Assembly (NCBI GenBank): GCA_029567505.1
Contig: JAKPXO010000231.1
Coordinates: 1-36,292 of the forward strand
Direction: 5' to 3'
From: Acidobacteriota bacterium
GTDB lineage: Bacteria; Acidobacteriota; Thermoanaerobaculia; UBA5066
DNA: 36,292 bases
Shown: one piece after another, positions 23,871-32,189 of the stretch
Position numbering within the stretch: position 1 is the stretch's first letter
How the letters are laid out: each line of letters starts with the position of its first letter
The notes under the pieces: model-generated
What the model saw: the letters and a program-made list of their open reading frames with translations, nothing else
What the model was told of the DNA's origin: nothing
Database searches by the model: none
Program-made: the position numbers and the translations under genes

Positions 23871-25085
23871 TCACTCGTAGCGGAGCGCCTCGGACGGGAA
23901 GACGCGCGTGGCGAGCCACGCCGGGTAGAGCGCGCAGAGCCCCGTCAGGGCGAAGAGGACGAGAGAGGCGGCCGCCGCGCCCGCGGCGGCGTCGGACGCG
24001 CGGACGAATCCGCCCGGGACGAGGAGCGGCGCCTGGAGCGCCACCGCGCAACCCGCGAGCACCGCCAGCGCCGTCACGATCCAGACTTCCATCACCACCT
24101 GCGCCGCCACCTGGCGCGCCGTCGCCCCGGTCGCGCGCCGGAGGCCGATTTCCCTCGTGCGTCGCGTGACATTCTGCCAGAGCACTCCCGTCAGCCCGAG
24201 CGCGACGAGGAGCAGCAGGAAGCCGGCGACGAGCGAGGCGGCGACGATCGGGACGGTCCAGCGACGGGCCGCCGCCTCGCGCGCCACGGCGAGCGGCTCG
24301 GCCGTGAGGCTCCACTCCGGGACAGCCGCCTCCAGCGTGCGGACGAGCTTCTCCTCGAAGGCCCGCGGCGTCCCGGGGCGGAGGCGGACGACGATGCGCG
24401 ACGGCACGTCGTCGGCCGGGTTCGCGAGGTCCGTGCGGAAGAGCGCGAACGGCGCGGGCGCGGCGTAGTCGCTCCCCGGACGGTAGGCCTCGAGGACGCC
24501 GACGACGCGGCTCCGCCTTCGGGTCGTTCCCGGCTCGACGTCGCCCTCCGGAATCTCCTTCCCGACCGGGTCCTCGGTCCCGAACGCCTCGCGCGCCAGC
24601 TCGCGCGTGACGACGACGGGGCGATACGGGCGGCCGTCGTCCTCCCGAGAGAACCACCGCCCCGCGGCGAGCTTCAGCCTCGTCACCGCGAGGTAGTCGT
24701 CCGTCACCTCGCTGTAGTCGTACTCGAGCGGCCGGCCGTTTACCGTGTGGCTGTTCACGGCGCGCCCCGTCCCGTACGGGACGAGGAACGCGGCGGCGGC
24801 GGCCTCGACCCCCTCGAGGCGCCGGAGCGTCTCGAGAGCCCGGCGCATCCGCTCCCGGTCCGCGCCGTCGTCGGCAACCGGGCCGCCCCCCCGCTTCCGG
24901 AGGCCGAGCTCGACGACGGTGACGTCGTCGGAGACGAACCCGGCCGGCCGGGCGGCGTTGCCGGCCGTCTTCACGGCGAGGACGGCGACGACGAAGACGA
25001 TCAGGAAGGAGGCGAGGATCTCGAGGCCGACGAGGACGTGGTGCCTCCGGCGATTCCAGACGAGCTTCAGGAGGTGGCGGGTCAT
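23871..25085 (-). CDS. ABC transporter permease, MacB/FtsX type (second subunit)
   Basis: This 404-residue protein has the MacB/LolE layout: an N-terminal membrane helix (about 15-40), a large periplasmic domain (about 45-265) and three C-terminal helices with an FtsX block (TRRTREIGLRRATGATARQVA). It starts at ATG 25085, overlapping the first permease stop. Such permeases use ATP hydrolysis to drive mechanical movement of periplasmic parts rather than passing substrate through the membrane. Together with the first permease, the ATPase and the adaptor it should form an efflux or envelope-transport pump; the substrate is unknown. No outer-membrane TolC gene is in the window. Confidence 0.92.
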   Translation of the reverse strand: MTRHLLKLVWNRRRHHVLVGLEILASFLIVFVVAVLAVKTAGNAARPAGFVSDDVTVVELGLRKRGGGPVADDGADRERMRRALETLRRLEGVEAAAAAFLVPYGTGRAVNSHTVNGRPLEYDYSEVTDDYLAVTRLKLAAGRWFSREDDGRPYRPVVVTRELAREAFGTEDPVGKEIPEGDVEPGTTRRRSRVVGVLEAYRPGSDYAAPAPFALFRTDLANPADDVPSRIVVRLRPGTPRAFEEKLVRTLEAAVPEWSLTAEPLAVAREAAARRWTVPIVAASLVAGFLLLLVALGLTGVLWQNVTRRTREIGLRRATGATARQVAAQVVMEVWIVTALAVLAGCAVALQAPLLVPGGFVRASDAAAGAAAASLVLFALTGLCALYPAWLATRVFPSEALRYE

Positions 25086-26317
25086 CGCGGACCTCCTCGG
25101 AGGGCTTCGACGGGGTGGAGGCGCGCCATGCGCAGCGCCGGGAGGGCGCCCGAGAGGATCCCGAAGACACAGGCCGCCGCGAGCCCCTGGAGGAAGACCC
25201 TCGGGCTCAGGGAGAGGTCGGAGTAGGGGATGAGGCCGCTCGCGTTGATCGCCGCGAGGACTCCGGCGGAGAGGACGAGGCCGACGGCGCCGCCGGCGAG
25301 CGCGAGGACGAGGTTCTCGGTGACGAACTGAAGCGCGAGGCGCGTCCGCGTCGCCCCGAACGCCCTCCTCACGCCGACCTCGGGGGCCCGCTCGAGGATC
25401 CGGCTCAGCGCGAGGTTCACGAGGTTCAGCGCCGGGAGCGTCATGAACGCGAGGGCCAGGCCGCCGAGGAGCGCGACGAAGACCGTCGCGCGGTCGGGGC
25501 GGTCCCCGAGGGGGAGGCGCGCGATCGCCTCGAGGATCGTCTCGGCCTCCGCCTCGAGGCGGTCGAACGGCTTCTCGCCCGAGAGATCCACGGCCGCGAC
25601 GCGGCGCCTCAGCTCCTCGCGAATGCCGGGGAGGTCCGCCGCGCTCTTCGCGACGACGAACGCCTTCCAGTCGTCCACCCACGCGCGCCGCCACTCGTCG
25701 CTCCGCGCGGTCCGCGCCGGGAGCCAGACGTCGGAGAAGGCGACCGGCCGGAGGAAGGGGACGTCCTCGACGACGCCGACGACGGTGAACGTCCGGCCGT
25801 CGAGGACGAGCGTCTTCCCGACGGCCGGAGAGCTCCCGAAGAGCCTCCGCCGGGTCGCGTCGTTCACGACGGCCACGGCGTTCGCGGCGGCGTCGTCGGC
25901 CTCGGTGTAGGGCCCTCCCTCGAGGAAGCGGAAGTCGAGCGCCCGCCAGAACGCCCCGTCGGTCCGCTTCACCCAGAGCGGGAGCCGCTCGCCGTCCCGG
26001 TAGGTCACCTCGCGGTCCCCCTGCGAGTAGAACGTCGCCACCTCGGCGCCCGGCAGGTCCTTCACGCACGCGTCGAGGAAGCGGCCGCCCGCGCCGGCGG
26101 AGCGGGTCCAGCCCTCGCCCTTCAGGGAGACGCGGAAGACGCCGAGGCTTCGGGGCCAGCGGGTCTCGGGCGGGTAGGCGCCGATCGTGTGGTCGAGGAG
26201 GGCCGCCACGACGACGATGACGACGAGCGTCAGCGCGACGCCGAAGAGGCTGACGGCCGTGAAGAACTTCCGGCGGAGGAGGACGCGGACGGCGGTCTTC
26301 AGCGTGTGCGCGAGCAT
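25082..26317 (-). CDS. ABC transporter permease, MacB/FtsX type (first subunit)
   Basis: This 411-residue MacB-type permease has an N-terminal helix (TAVSLFGVALTLVVIVVVAALL), a periplasmic MacB_PCD domain (about 50-275) and three C-terminal helices with the FtsX signature (PEVGVRRAFGATRTRLALQF). It differs clearly from the second permease, so the pump is probably a heterodimer. The gene starts two bases after the ATPase gene and overlaps the next permease by four bases. Functional class is clear; substrate is not. Confidence 0.92.
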   Translation of the reverse strand: MLAHTLKTAVRVLLRRKFFTAVSLFGVALTLVVIVVVAALLDHTIGAYPPETRWPRSLGVFRVSLKGEGWTRSAGAGGRFLDACVKDLPGAEVATFYSQGDREVTYRDGERLPLWVKRTDGAFWRALDFRFLEGGPYTEADDAAANAVAVVNDATRRRLFGSSPAVGKTLVLDGRTFTVVGVVEDVPFLRPVAFSDVWLPARTARSDEWRRAWVDDWKAFVVAKSAADLPGIREELRRRVAAVDLSGEKPFDRLEAEAETILEAIARLPLGDRPDRATVFVALLGGLALAFMTLPALNLVNLALSRILERAPEVGVRRAFGATRTRLALQFVTENLVLALAGGAVGLVLSAGVLAAINASGLIPYSDLSLSPRVFLQGLAAACVFGILSGALPALRMARLHPVEALRGGPR

Positions 26318-26319
26318 CG

Positions 26320-26985
26320 TCAGCTCACCGGCCGCCCGTCGAAGAGGCGGAGGACGCGGTGCGTCTTCGCCGCCTGCCGCTCGTCGTGCGTCACCATCAC
26401 GACCGTCGTCCCGTCCTCGCGGTTGAGCTCCGAGAGGAGGCCGAGCACCTCGTCGCCCATCGCGCTGTCGAGGTTCCCGGTCGGCTCGTCGGCGAGGAGG
26501 ACGCGGGGCGCGCCGACGATGGCCCGCGCGATCGCGACGCGCTGCTGCTGGCCGCCGGAGAGCTGCGAGGGGAAGTGGCGCGTCCGGGCCGAGAGGCCGA
26601 CGCGGTCGAGCGCGGCCTCGGCCTTCCGCCGCCGCTCGCCCGCGCCGCCGCCGCGGTAGAGGAGAGGCATCTCGACGTTGTCGAGGACGGAGAGGTCGGG
26701 GACGAGGTGGAACGTCTGGAAGACGAACCCGAGCTCGGCGTTCCGCACCTTCGCGAGCGCCCCGTCGGAGAGGGCGTCGACCTTCCGCCCGTTCAGCTCC
26801 ACGGATCCGCGCGTCGGCGCGTCGAGGAGCCCCATCACGTGGAGGAGCGTCGACTTCCCGGAGCCCGAGGGCCCCATGATCGACACGAACTCGCCCGCGC
26901 CGACCTCGAGGTTCACGTTCGACAGGGCGATCGTCTCGATCCGGTCCGTCCGGTAGACCTTCTCGACGTTCGAGAGGCGAATCAT
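26320..26985 (-). CDS. ABC transporter ATP-binding protein, MacB/LolD type
   Basis: This 221-residue ATPase has Walker A GPSGSGKS (38-45), the Q-loop in LGFVFQTFHLV, signature LSGGQQQ (142-148), Walker B VLLADE (162-167) and the His switch in VVMVTHDERQA. The LSGGQQQRVAIARA string and the 220-residue size are those of MacB/LolD-type subunits. It starts at ATG 26985 overlapping the membrane-fusion protein stop (TGATG). It powers the two following permeases. Confidence 0.95.
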   Translation of the reverse strand: MIRLSNVEKVYRTDRIETIALSNVNLEVGAGEFVSIMGPSGSGKSTLLHVMGLLDAPTRGSVELNGRKVDALSDGALAKVRNAELGFVFQTFHLVPDLSVLDNVEMPLLYRGGGAGERRRKAEAALDRVGLSARTRHFPSQLSGGQQQRVAIARAIVGAPRVLLADEPTGNLDSAMGDEVLGLLSELNREDGTTVVMVTHDERQAAKTHRVLRLFDGRPVS

Positions 26986-28247
26986 CACGTCTTCCCCTTC
27001 CGTCCCTTCACGCGCACCCGCGAGAGGTGCGCGAAGTCGGCCAGCTCCGAGAGGACCACCTCGTCCCCCTCCGCGAGGCCCGAGAGGACCTCGTACCGCT
27101 CCGCGTTCGAGACGCCGAGGCGCACCGCGGTCCGCACCGCCTCGTCTCCCTTCAGCACCCAGACCGAGACGCCCCCCTCCGCCGCGCCGAACGAGCCGCG
27201 CGGCAGGCGCAGCGCCCGCTCCCTCCGACCGGTGACGATCTCCACGTCGACGCGCAGGCTCGGCCGCAGCAGCGCGTGCGCCCTCTCGGCGAGGGAGACG
27301 CTCACCGCCACCTGCCCGTCCCGCACCTCGGGCGCCACGCGCCGGACCGTCGCCGGCAGGCGCGCCTCGTCGACCCGCACGAACGCCTCCTGGCCGGGCG
27401 CCACGCGAGCCGCGTGGACGTCGGGGACGAGCGCGTCGACCCGGAACGCCGTGAGGTCCGCCACGCGCGCGAGGACGTCCCCCTTGCGCACGGCGGCCCC
27501 TTCCCCCGTCGCGACGTACGTCACGACGCCGTCCGCCTCGCTCCGGGCGGCCGAGAGGGCGAGCTCGCGCTCGGCCTGGGCCGCCTCGCTCCGCGCCGTC
27601 GCGAGCTCGATCGCGAGGGAGCTCCTCTCCACCTCGGCGGAGCGACGGGCGAGGCGCATCTCGTCCTTCAGGCGGGCGAGCTCCACGCGCGTCCGCGCCT
27701 CGTCGAGCTCGGACTGGCGGAGGAGCTCCTCGGAGACGAGCCCCTCGGCGAAGAGCTTCCGGTTCCGCTCGAGGTTCGCGCCCCAGGTCGAGAGCGTCAG
27801 CCCGGCGACCTCGACGCGGCTCTCGAGCGCGGCGAGCGTCCCCTCGAGCGCGAGCGCGGCGCGCTCGGCCGCCGCCTCCTTCAGCCGGAGCTCCTTGCGG
27901 AGGCGCTCGACCGCGAGGGCCGGCCCCGTCGTGTCGAGCTCGACGAGCGCCGCTCCCGCCTTCACGGCCGCGCCGGGCTGGACGAGGACGCGGAGGATCC
28001 GGGAGTCGATCGGGCTCGAGACCACGCGCTCGGACTCCGGCACGACCGTCCCCGGCGCGGAGAGCGTCGCGGTCATCGGCCCGGCGTCGACGGTCCCGGT
28101 CCGCACCCGGGCGAGGGAGATCGACGGGCGGAGGAGGGCGCCGAGGCCGAGCCACGCCCCGGCGAGGAGGGCGGCGGCGACGAGGGCCGTCCGCACCTTC
28201 CGGATTCGTCGGCTTCGGACCTCGCGGTCCTCGAGGGGGCGATCCAC
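26985..28247 (-). CDS. periplasmic membrane-fusion (HlyD/MacA-like) adaptor
   Basis: This protein of up to 420 residues has an N-terminal anchor (about 20-38, TALVAAALLAGAWLGLGALL), half a lipoyl domain (ERVVSSPIDSRILRVLVQPGAAV), a long alpha-helical hairpin (about 110-240) and its other half (SEADGVVTYVATGEGAAVRK). A beta-barrel (VDALVPDVHAARVAPGQEAF) and a membrane-proximal domain follow. It joins an inner-membrane pump to an outer-membrane channel. The longest start is GTG 28247, but the predicted sigma-54 transcription start (about 28249) leaves only two bases of leader. The in-frame GTG at 28196 just before the anchor may be the real start. First gene of the six-gene efflux and regulator operon. 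Confidence 0.9.
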   Translation of the reverse strand: MDRPLEDREVRSRRIRKVRTALVAAALLAGAWLGLGALLRPSISLARVRTGTVDAGPMTATLSAPGTVVPESERVVSSPIDSRILRVLVQPGAAVKAGAALVELDTTGPALAVERLRKELRLKEAAAERAALALEGTLAALESRVEVAGLTLSTWGANLERNRKLFAEGLVSEELLRQSELDEARTRVELARLKDEMRLARRSAEVERSSLAIELATARSEAAQAERELALSAARSEADGVVTYVATGEGAAVRKGDVLARVADLTAFRVDALVPDVHAARVAPGQEAFVRVDEARLPATVRRVAPEVRDGQVAVSVSLAERAHALLRPSLRVDVEIVTGRRERALRLPRGSFGAAEGGVSVWVLKGDEAVRTAVRLGVSNAERYEVLSGLAEGDEVVLSELADFAHLSRVRVKGRKGKT

Positions 28248-28260
28248 GCCGGGTCCGAAC

Positions 28261-28275
28261 GCAAGCGGGGTGCCA
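28261..28275 (-). promoter_or_regulatory. sigma-54 (-24/-12) promoter of the efflux operon
   Basis: On the minus strand TGGCAC is followed by five bases and then TTGC. GG and GC are exactly ten bases apart, a full match to the conserved core of sigma-54 promoters. It sits just before the membrane-fusion gene, and the operon itself encodes an NtrC-type activator. The predicted start of transcription is about 28249. Confidence 0.75.
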
Positions 28276-28351
28276 CCTCGCGCCGCGATCTCAAGTGCCT
28301 GCGGGAGAGAGACCTGCGTCGCTCGGCGGGCGAAGCAGCGTTCCCGATGCT

Positions 28352-28398
28352 GTCCGGCCGCGGACGCCGGTGTCCGGAACTGGACGGTCCGGGGGACC
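28352..28398. promoter_or_regulatory. tandem dyads, candidate activator binding sites
   Basis: Two GTCC-N6-GGAC dyads (28352-28365 and 28372-28385) lie exactly 20 bases apart centre to centre, about two helical turns. Twelve of 16 bases match between the units, counting one flanking base each side. A third, tighter palindrome GGTCC-GGG-GGACC follows at 28386-28398. They are about 80-125 bases upstream of the -24 element, the usual distance for NtrC-family enhancer sites. They touch the end of the ankyrin gene. Confidence 0.55.
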
Positions 28399-28410
28399 GG
28401 GGTCCCGACT

Positions 28411-29358
28411 TCAGCGCGCGTCGTCGGGGGCAGGGAATCCGCGCTCGGCGAGCGCGGCGAGGAGGAGGTCGTAAGAGGCGCGCTCGGGGGTGCCCGCCTC
28501 GGGAGGACGCGTCGCCGCGAACGCTTCCTCGAGGCTCGCCGCGCCTCGCAGCCCGGCCGCCACCGGAGCTCCCCGCTCGACCATGAGCCGCGCCTCGTCC
28601 CACGCCCGCCAGAGGATCGCGCGCGCGAGCGGCGTCCGGCCGTTGACGTCGACGACGTCGAGCCGGGCGCCCGCCTCGACGACGGCTCGCACGTTCGGCC
28701 AGGCGTTCAGGTTCATCGCGGTGAAGACGAGCGGCGTCGGCCGGTCGATGTCGTCCGGCAGGACCGCGTCGGGGCTCGTCCCGTTCGCGAGGAGAGCACG
28801 CAGGACCTCGACGAAGACGGGCTCCTGCGCCGCGAGGCGGAGGGCGTTCGGCTCACCCGCCGGCCCTCGCAGCGGGTCGGCGCCCCGTCGCGCGAGCTCG
28901 AGCGCGGCGTCGACCTGCCGTTTCCGGAGCGCGAAGCCGAGGAGCGACTCGCCTTCCTTCCCCGGCGCGTTGGGGTCGACGCTCTGGAGGAGGAAGCGGA
29001 CCCGCTCGATCCGTCCCTCCGCGATCGCCTCGGCGAGCGCCCGCGCCCCGGGCTCGCGGAAGCGCGCCCGGGCGCCTCCGGCGCGAGCCTTCCCGAAGGC
29101 GGAGATCCTGCCGGCCCCCTCGAGCGCGAGCGTGAGGAGGAGCGGCGCGGCCGCGACCGCCGCCGCGGCGGCCTTCGCGCCCGTCGAGCGGCCGAGGAGG
29201 AAGATCGCGAGCCCCAGCAGCGGGAACGGAAGGACGAGCACCGCGAACGCCCCCGCCATCCCGCGTCCCGCCGCATCGGAGCGGCCGGTCCGGACCGTCA
29301 GCGTGTTCGCGACGACGGTCGCCATCGCGAGACCGAACGCGAACCAGAACGCGATCAC
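28411..29358 (-). CDS. membrane-anchored ankyrin-repeat protein
   Basis: This 315-residue protein has about three N-terminal membrane helices (FWFAFGLAMATVVANTL, AGAFAVLVLPFPLLGLAIFL, AAAAVAAAPLLLTLALEG). A soluble part of about 200 residues with four or five ankyrin repeats follows (for example GRIERVRFLLQSVDPNAPGK, NVRAVVEAGARLDVVDVNGR-TPLARAI). Ankyrin repeats bind other proteins; no enzymatic motif is visible. The start is GTG 29358 and no clear ribosome binding site is next to it. Function unknown. It runs into the regulatory region of the efflux operon but probably is not part of it. Confidence 0.8.
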   Translation of the reverse strand: MIAFWFAFGLAMATVVANTLTVRTGRSDAAGRGMAGAFAVLVLPFPLLGLAIFLLGRSTGAKAAAAAVAAAPLLLTLALEGAGRISAFGKARAGGARARFREPGARALAEAIAEGRIERVRFLLQSVDPNAPGKEGESLLGFALRKRQVDAALELARRGADPLRGPAGEPNALRLAAQEPVFVEVLRALLANGTSPDAVLPDDIDRPTPLVFTAMNLNAWPNVRAVVEAGARLDVVDVNGRTPLARAILWRAWDEARLMVERGAPVAAGLRGAASLEEAFAATRPPEAGTPERASYDLLLAALAERGFPAPDDAR

Positions 29359-29398
29359 GACGAGCGCGGAACGTCGAATTCGGAACCTCCTGCGGGAG

Positions 29399-29431
29399 CC
29401 TCCCGGGGCGGGATGCGAGCTGCCCGGGAGG
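29399..29431 (-). terminator. inverted repeat after the SdpI-like gene
   Basis: A perfect 9-bp inverted repeat (CCTCCCGGG / CCCGGGAGG) with a 15-base loop lies 16 bases after the stop of the SdpI-like gene. No T-tract follows on the minus strand, so it may be a weak terminator or an operator for the ankyrin gene. Confidence 0.35.
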
Positions 29432-29446
29432 ATAGACGAGCGGCCG

Positions 29447-29794
29447 TCAGCCCTTCAGATATCGCGCCACGAAACGCGAAGTCGTCACGCCCGCCACGGC
29501 CACCGGCGCGCCGAGGAGGACGACCGAGACCGGCAGGAATGTGTCGGGCGCGAGGAGGCCGGGGCGCGCGAGGAAGAGCGCGGCGAGCGCCGAGACGAGG
29601 CACGCGGCGATCAGCCGGCGGCCGAAGAGCGCGTTCGCCTCGTACCAGAGGGCCGGGTCGGAGAGCGTCGCGCGGGAGCGGTAGCCGTAGACGACGTTCG
29701 GGCCGATCTTCCGGAGCACGAGCGGGATCGAGATGAGGACGAAGAGGGCGTCGACGGCGAGGATCGTGACGAGCCCCTTCTCGTAGATCGTCAT
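29447..29794 (-). CDS. small SdpI-family membrane protein
   Basis: This 115-residue protein has three hydrophobic segments: about residues 8-26, 60-78 and 84-104. The block KIGPNVVYGYRSRATLSDPALWYEAN followed by FGRR matches the conserved loop of the SdpI/YhfL family ('N..YG.RT..TL....W..AN..FG'). SdpI of Bacillus is an immunity protein and signal partner for the SdpC toxin, but most relatives are of unknown role. No toxin gene is adjacent, so immunity should not be assumed. A GGGAGGT sequence 12 bases upstream may serve as ribosome binding site. Confidence 0.72.
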   Translation of the reverse strand: MTIYEKGLVTILAVDALFVLISIPLVLRKIGPNVVYGYRSRATLSDPALWYEANALFGRRLIAACLVSALAALFLARPGLLAPDTFLPVSVVLLGAPVAVAGVTTSRFVARYLKG

Positions 29795-29824
29795 GGCGAC
29801 CGCAGACCTCCCGGCCAGTTCTCG

Positions 29825-29830
29825 AGTATA
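29825..29830 (-). promoter_or_regulatory. candidate -10 box for the SdpI-like gene
   Basis: TATACT on the minus strand lies 31 bases before the ATG, leaving room for a short leader with a GGGAGGT ribosome binding site. No obvious -35 element. Confidence 0.4.
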
Positions 29831-29870
29831 CGGAGCGGCGTCCGGCTCCGCCGGGGCGCGCCCTGAAACG

Positions 29871-29900
29871 CGACGGCCGCGCCTCGCGGCGCGGCCGTCG
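29871..29900 (-). terminator. 13-bp perfect hairpin after the S9 peptidase gene
   Basis: CGACGGCCGCGCC and its exact complement flank a four-base loop, 21 bases after the S9 stop. On the minus strand it is followed by CGTTTCAG, a weak T-tract. It likely ends S9 transcription and insulates the SdpI-like gene. Confidence 0.6.
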
Positions 29901-29920
29901 ATCCTGGGCCTGCGTGTCGG

Positions 29921-32152
29921 CTACCCGTTCGCCGGGACCTTCTTCTCCTCGGGCTTCGGCGGGACGGCCTTCTTCGGCGCGGGCTTCGCGTCGTCCTTCG
30001 CCGGCGCACTGGCCTCTTCCTTCGCCTTCCCGAAGACGTCGTTGAAGGCGAGCGCCTTCGGGTCGTACGGCGACGGCGCGCCGCCGAGGTAGCGGTGGAA
30101 CCAGTCGAGGTGGGCCGAGTAGTAGAGGACCATGTCGTACCAGCCGGGCCAGTGGCTCCCGTTCTCGAAGACGACGAGGCGCGACGGCACGCCCATCTTC
30201 TGGAGGTCGGTGAAGAAGGCGAGCGACTGCGTGTAGGGGACGCGGAAGTCCTTCTGTCCGGTCAGGACGAGCGTCGGCGTCTTGAACTTCGTCACGTACG
30301 ACGAGGGGCTCTGCTTCGCGTACCCCTCCGCGTTCTGCCAGGGGGTTCCCTTCAGGTCCCACTCGGGGAACCAGAGCTCCTCCGTCATCGAGTACATCGA
30401 GCGGAGGTCGTAGACGCCCATCATCGCGGCGAGCGCCTGGAACGGGTGGTCGTGCCCGGCGAGCCACATCATCGCGTAGCCGCCCCACGACCAGCCCATC
30501 GCCCCCATCCGGTCCTTGTCGGCCCACTTCTGCACCGAGAGCCAGTCGGCGACCGCGAGGACGTCCTTCATCACCTTGCCGTCCCAGTCGCCCGAGATCG
30601 CCGCGGTGTAGTCCTGCCCCCAGCCGGTCGAGCCGTGCGGGTTCGGGAAGGCGACGACGTAGCCGGCGCCCGGGTAGACCTGCGCGTCGAGGCGGAAGGC
30701 GTCGGCCCACTGCATCTGCGGGCCGCCGTGGACGTTCACGATCACCGGGTACTTCTTCGCCGGGTCGAAGTCGTGCGGCTTCACGAGGAGGACCTGCACC
30801 TTCTTCCCGGTCGGGCTGTCGACGAAGACCTCCTCCATCGGGGCGAGGGCGACCTCGGAGAGGAGCTTCTCGTTCACGCTCGTCAGCGGCGTCACCTTGC
30901 CCCGCTCCTTGCCGGCGAGCGTCAGCCGGTAGAGCTCGGTCGGCAGGTGCATCTGCCGCCGCGCGAGGACGGCCCACGTCCCGTCGGGCGCGATCTGGAA
31001 GGTGTCGAGGAAGCCGGTCGAGGTGACGACGTCGATCTTCCCGGAGGCGAGGTCGAGCTCGTGGAGCGGCGTCCGGCCCCGGACGTCGGCGGTGAAGAAG
31101 ACCTTCTTCCCGTCGGGGGAGAAGCGGTAGTCGCCAACCCAGGAATCGAGCTCCTCCGTCAGGACGCGGCTCGTCCCGGCGGCGCGGTCGAACACGGCGA
31201 GGAGGAAGCGGTCCGACTCGTAGCCGGGCGTCCGCTGCATCTTGAACGCGAGGAGCTTCCCGTCGGGCGAGTAGCGCGGCGCGCCGTCGGCGGCGGGGTT
31301 CTTCGCGGTCAGGTTCCTCGGCGCCTTCCGCTGCTCCGGCGTCCCGTCCACGGGGACGACGTAGAGGTCGACGTTCGTCGAGGCGGCCGGGAACGGGTCG
31401 CGGAGCGACGTGAAGGCGAGCTCCTTGCCGTCGGGGGAGACGTCGAAGTCGGCGCCGCCGCCGGCAGAGAAGGCGGGGGAGTCGAAGTCGCCGGGCGTCA
31501 GGTCGACGAGCGGCGCCTTCGGGTCGGCGAGGTCCAGGAGGAGGATGTGGGTCCGCTTGCCGTCCTCCCAGGAGTCCCAGCGGCGGACGAAGAGGGAGTC
31601 GGCGACGACCGCCTTCATCTTCCCCTTCTCCATCGCGTCGTCCTTCTTCCGGTTGCAGTCGAGGTCGGCGCCGCAGGCGGGCCAGACGTCGGCGACGAGG
31701 AAGAGCCTCTTGCCGTCGGGCGAGAAGCGGAAAGCGCCGACGCCGCCGGGGAGGTCGGTCTTCTTCTCGGGCTCGCCGCCGGCCACCGGGAGGAACCAGA
31801 CCTGCGGCGTGCCGGAGCGGGTCGAGAGGAACGCGAGCGTCCCGCCGTCGGGGGAGAAGTCGGGGCTCGCGTCGCGCTTGTCGAGGACGGTCAGCGCCCG
31901 GGCGTTCTTCCCGTCGGCGTCGACGCGCCAGAGGTTCGTCCAGCGCTTCACCGCGGGCAGGTCCGTCGTCGTCACCGTGAACGCGAGGCTCTTGCCGTCG
32001 GGGGCGATCACCGGCTCGCCGACCCCCTGGACCGCGTAGAGGTCCGCGATCGTGGCGGCCCGTTTCGCGGGGGCGGCCGCGAGCGGCGGGGCGAGGAGGG
32101 CGGCGGCCGCGATCGCGGCGACGAGGATCGCGCGGGGTCTCTTCGAGGTCAT
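29921..32152 (-). CDS. exported S9-family prolyl-oligopeptidase-like peptidase (DPP/acylaminoacyl type)
   Basis: This 743-residue protein starts with a signal peptide (AILVAAIAAAALLAPPLAAA). An N-terminal beta-propeller of WD40-like/PD40 repeats follows (SPDGGTLAFLSTR, FSPDGKRLFLVAD, YSPDGKLLAFKMQ). The C-terminal alpha/beta-hydrolase has the catalytic triad S555 (MGWSWGGYAMMW), D635 (GQKDFRVPYTQS) and H667 (ENGSHWPGW). It probably trims peptides in the periplasm or outside. An odd C-terminal tail of about 35 residues rich in Lys, Pro and Ala (DDAKPAPKKAVPPKPEEKK) follows the enzyme domain. GGAGGAGA precedes the ATG. A separate gene, ended by the hairpin downstream. Confidence 0.94.
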   Translation of the reverse strand: MTSKRPRAILVAAIAAAALLAPPLAAAPAKRAATIADLYAVQGVGEPVIAPDGKSLAFTVTTTDLPAVKRWTNLWRVDADGKNARALTVLDKRDASPDFSPDGGTLAFLSTRSGTPQVWFLPVAGGEPEKKTDLPGGVGAFRFSPDGKRLFLVADVWPACGADLDCNRKKDDAMEKGKMKAVVADSLFVRRWDSWEDGKRTHILLLDLADPKAPLVDLTPGDFDSPAFSAGGGADFDVSPDGKELAFTSLRDPFPAASTNVDLYVVPVDGTPEQRKAPRNLTAKNPAADGAPRYSPDGKLLAFKMQRTPGYESDRFLLAVFDRAAGTSRVLTEELDSWVGDYRFSPDGKKVFFTADVRGRTPLHELDLASGKIDVVTSTGFLDTFQIAPDGTWAVLARRQMHLPTELYRLTLAGKERGKVTPLTSVNEKLLSEVALAPMEEVFVDSPTGKKVQVLLVKPHDFDPAKKYPVIVNVHGGPQMQWADAFRLDAQVYPGAGYVVAFPNPHGSTGWGQDYTAAISGDWDGKVMKDVLAVADWLSVQKWADKDRMGAMGWSWGGYAMMWLAGHDHPFQALAAMMGVYDLRSMYSMTEELWFPEWDLKGTPWQNAEGYAKQSPSSYVTKFKTPTLVLTGQKDFRVPYTQSLAFFTDLQKMGVPSRLVVFENGSHWPGWYDMVLYYSAHLDWFHRYLGGAPSPYDPKALAFNDVFGKAKEEASAPAKDDAKPAPKKAVPPKPEEKKVPANG

Positions 32153-32189
32153 CGGTCTGTCTCCTCCGGGCGCGCGGGGCGGGCGCCCG

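Noticed and set aside
26359-29736. 1125-codon open frame on the plus strand opposite the efflux operon
   Set aside because: It runs antisense across several well-supported minus-strand genes (ATPase, adaptor, ankyrin protein), and its product is Arg/Ser/Pro-rich with no motifs.
29447-29794. Immunity gene of an Sdp-type toxin system
   Set aside because: The protein fits the SdpI family, but no SdpC-like toxin or SdpR-like regulator is next to it; most SdpI-like proteins occur alone.
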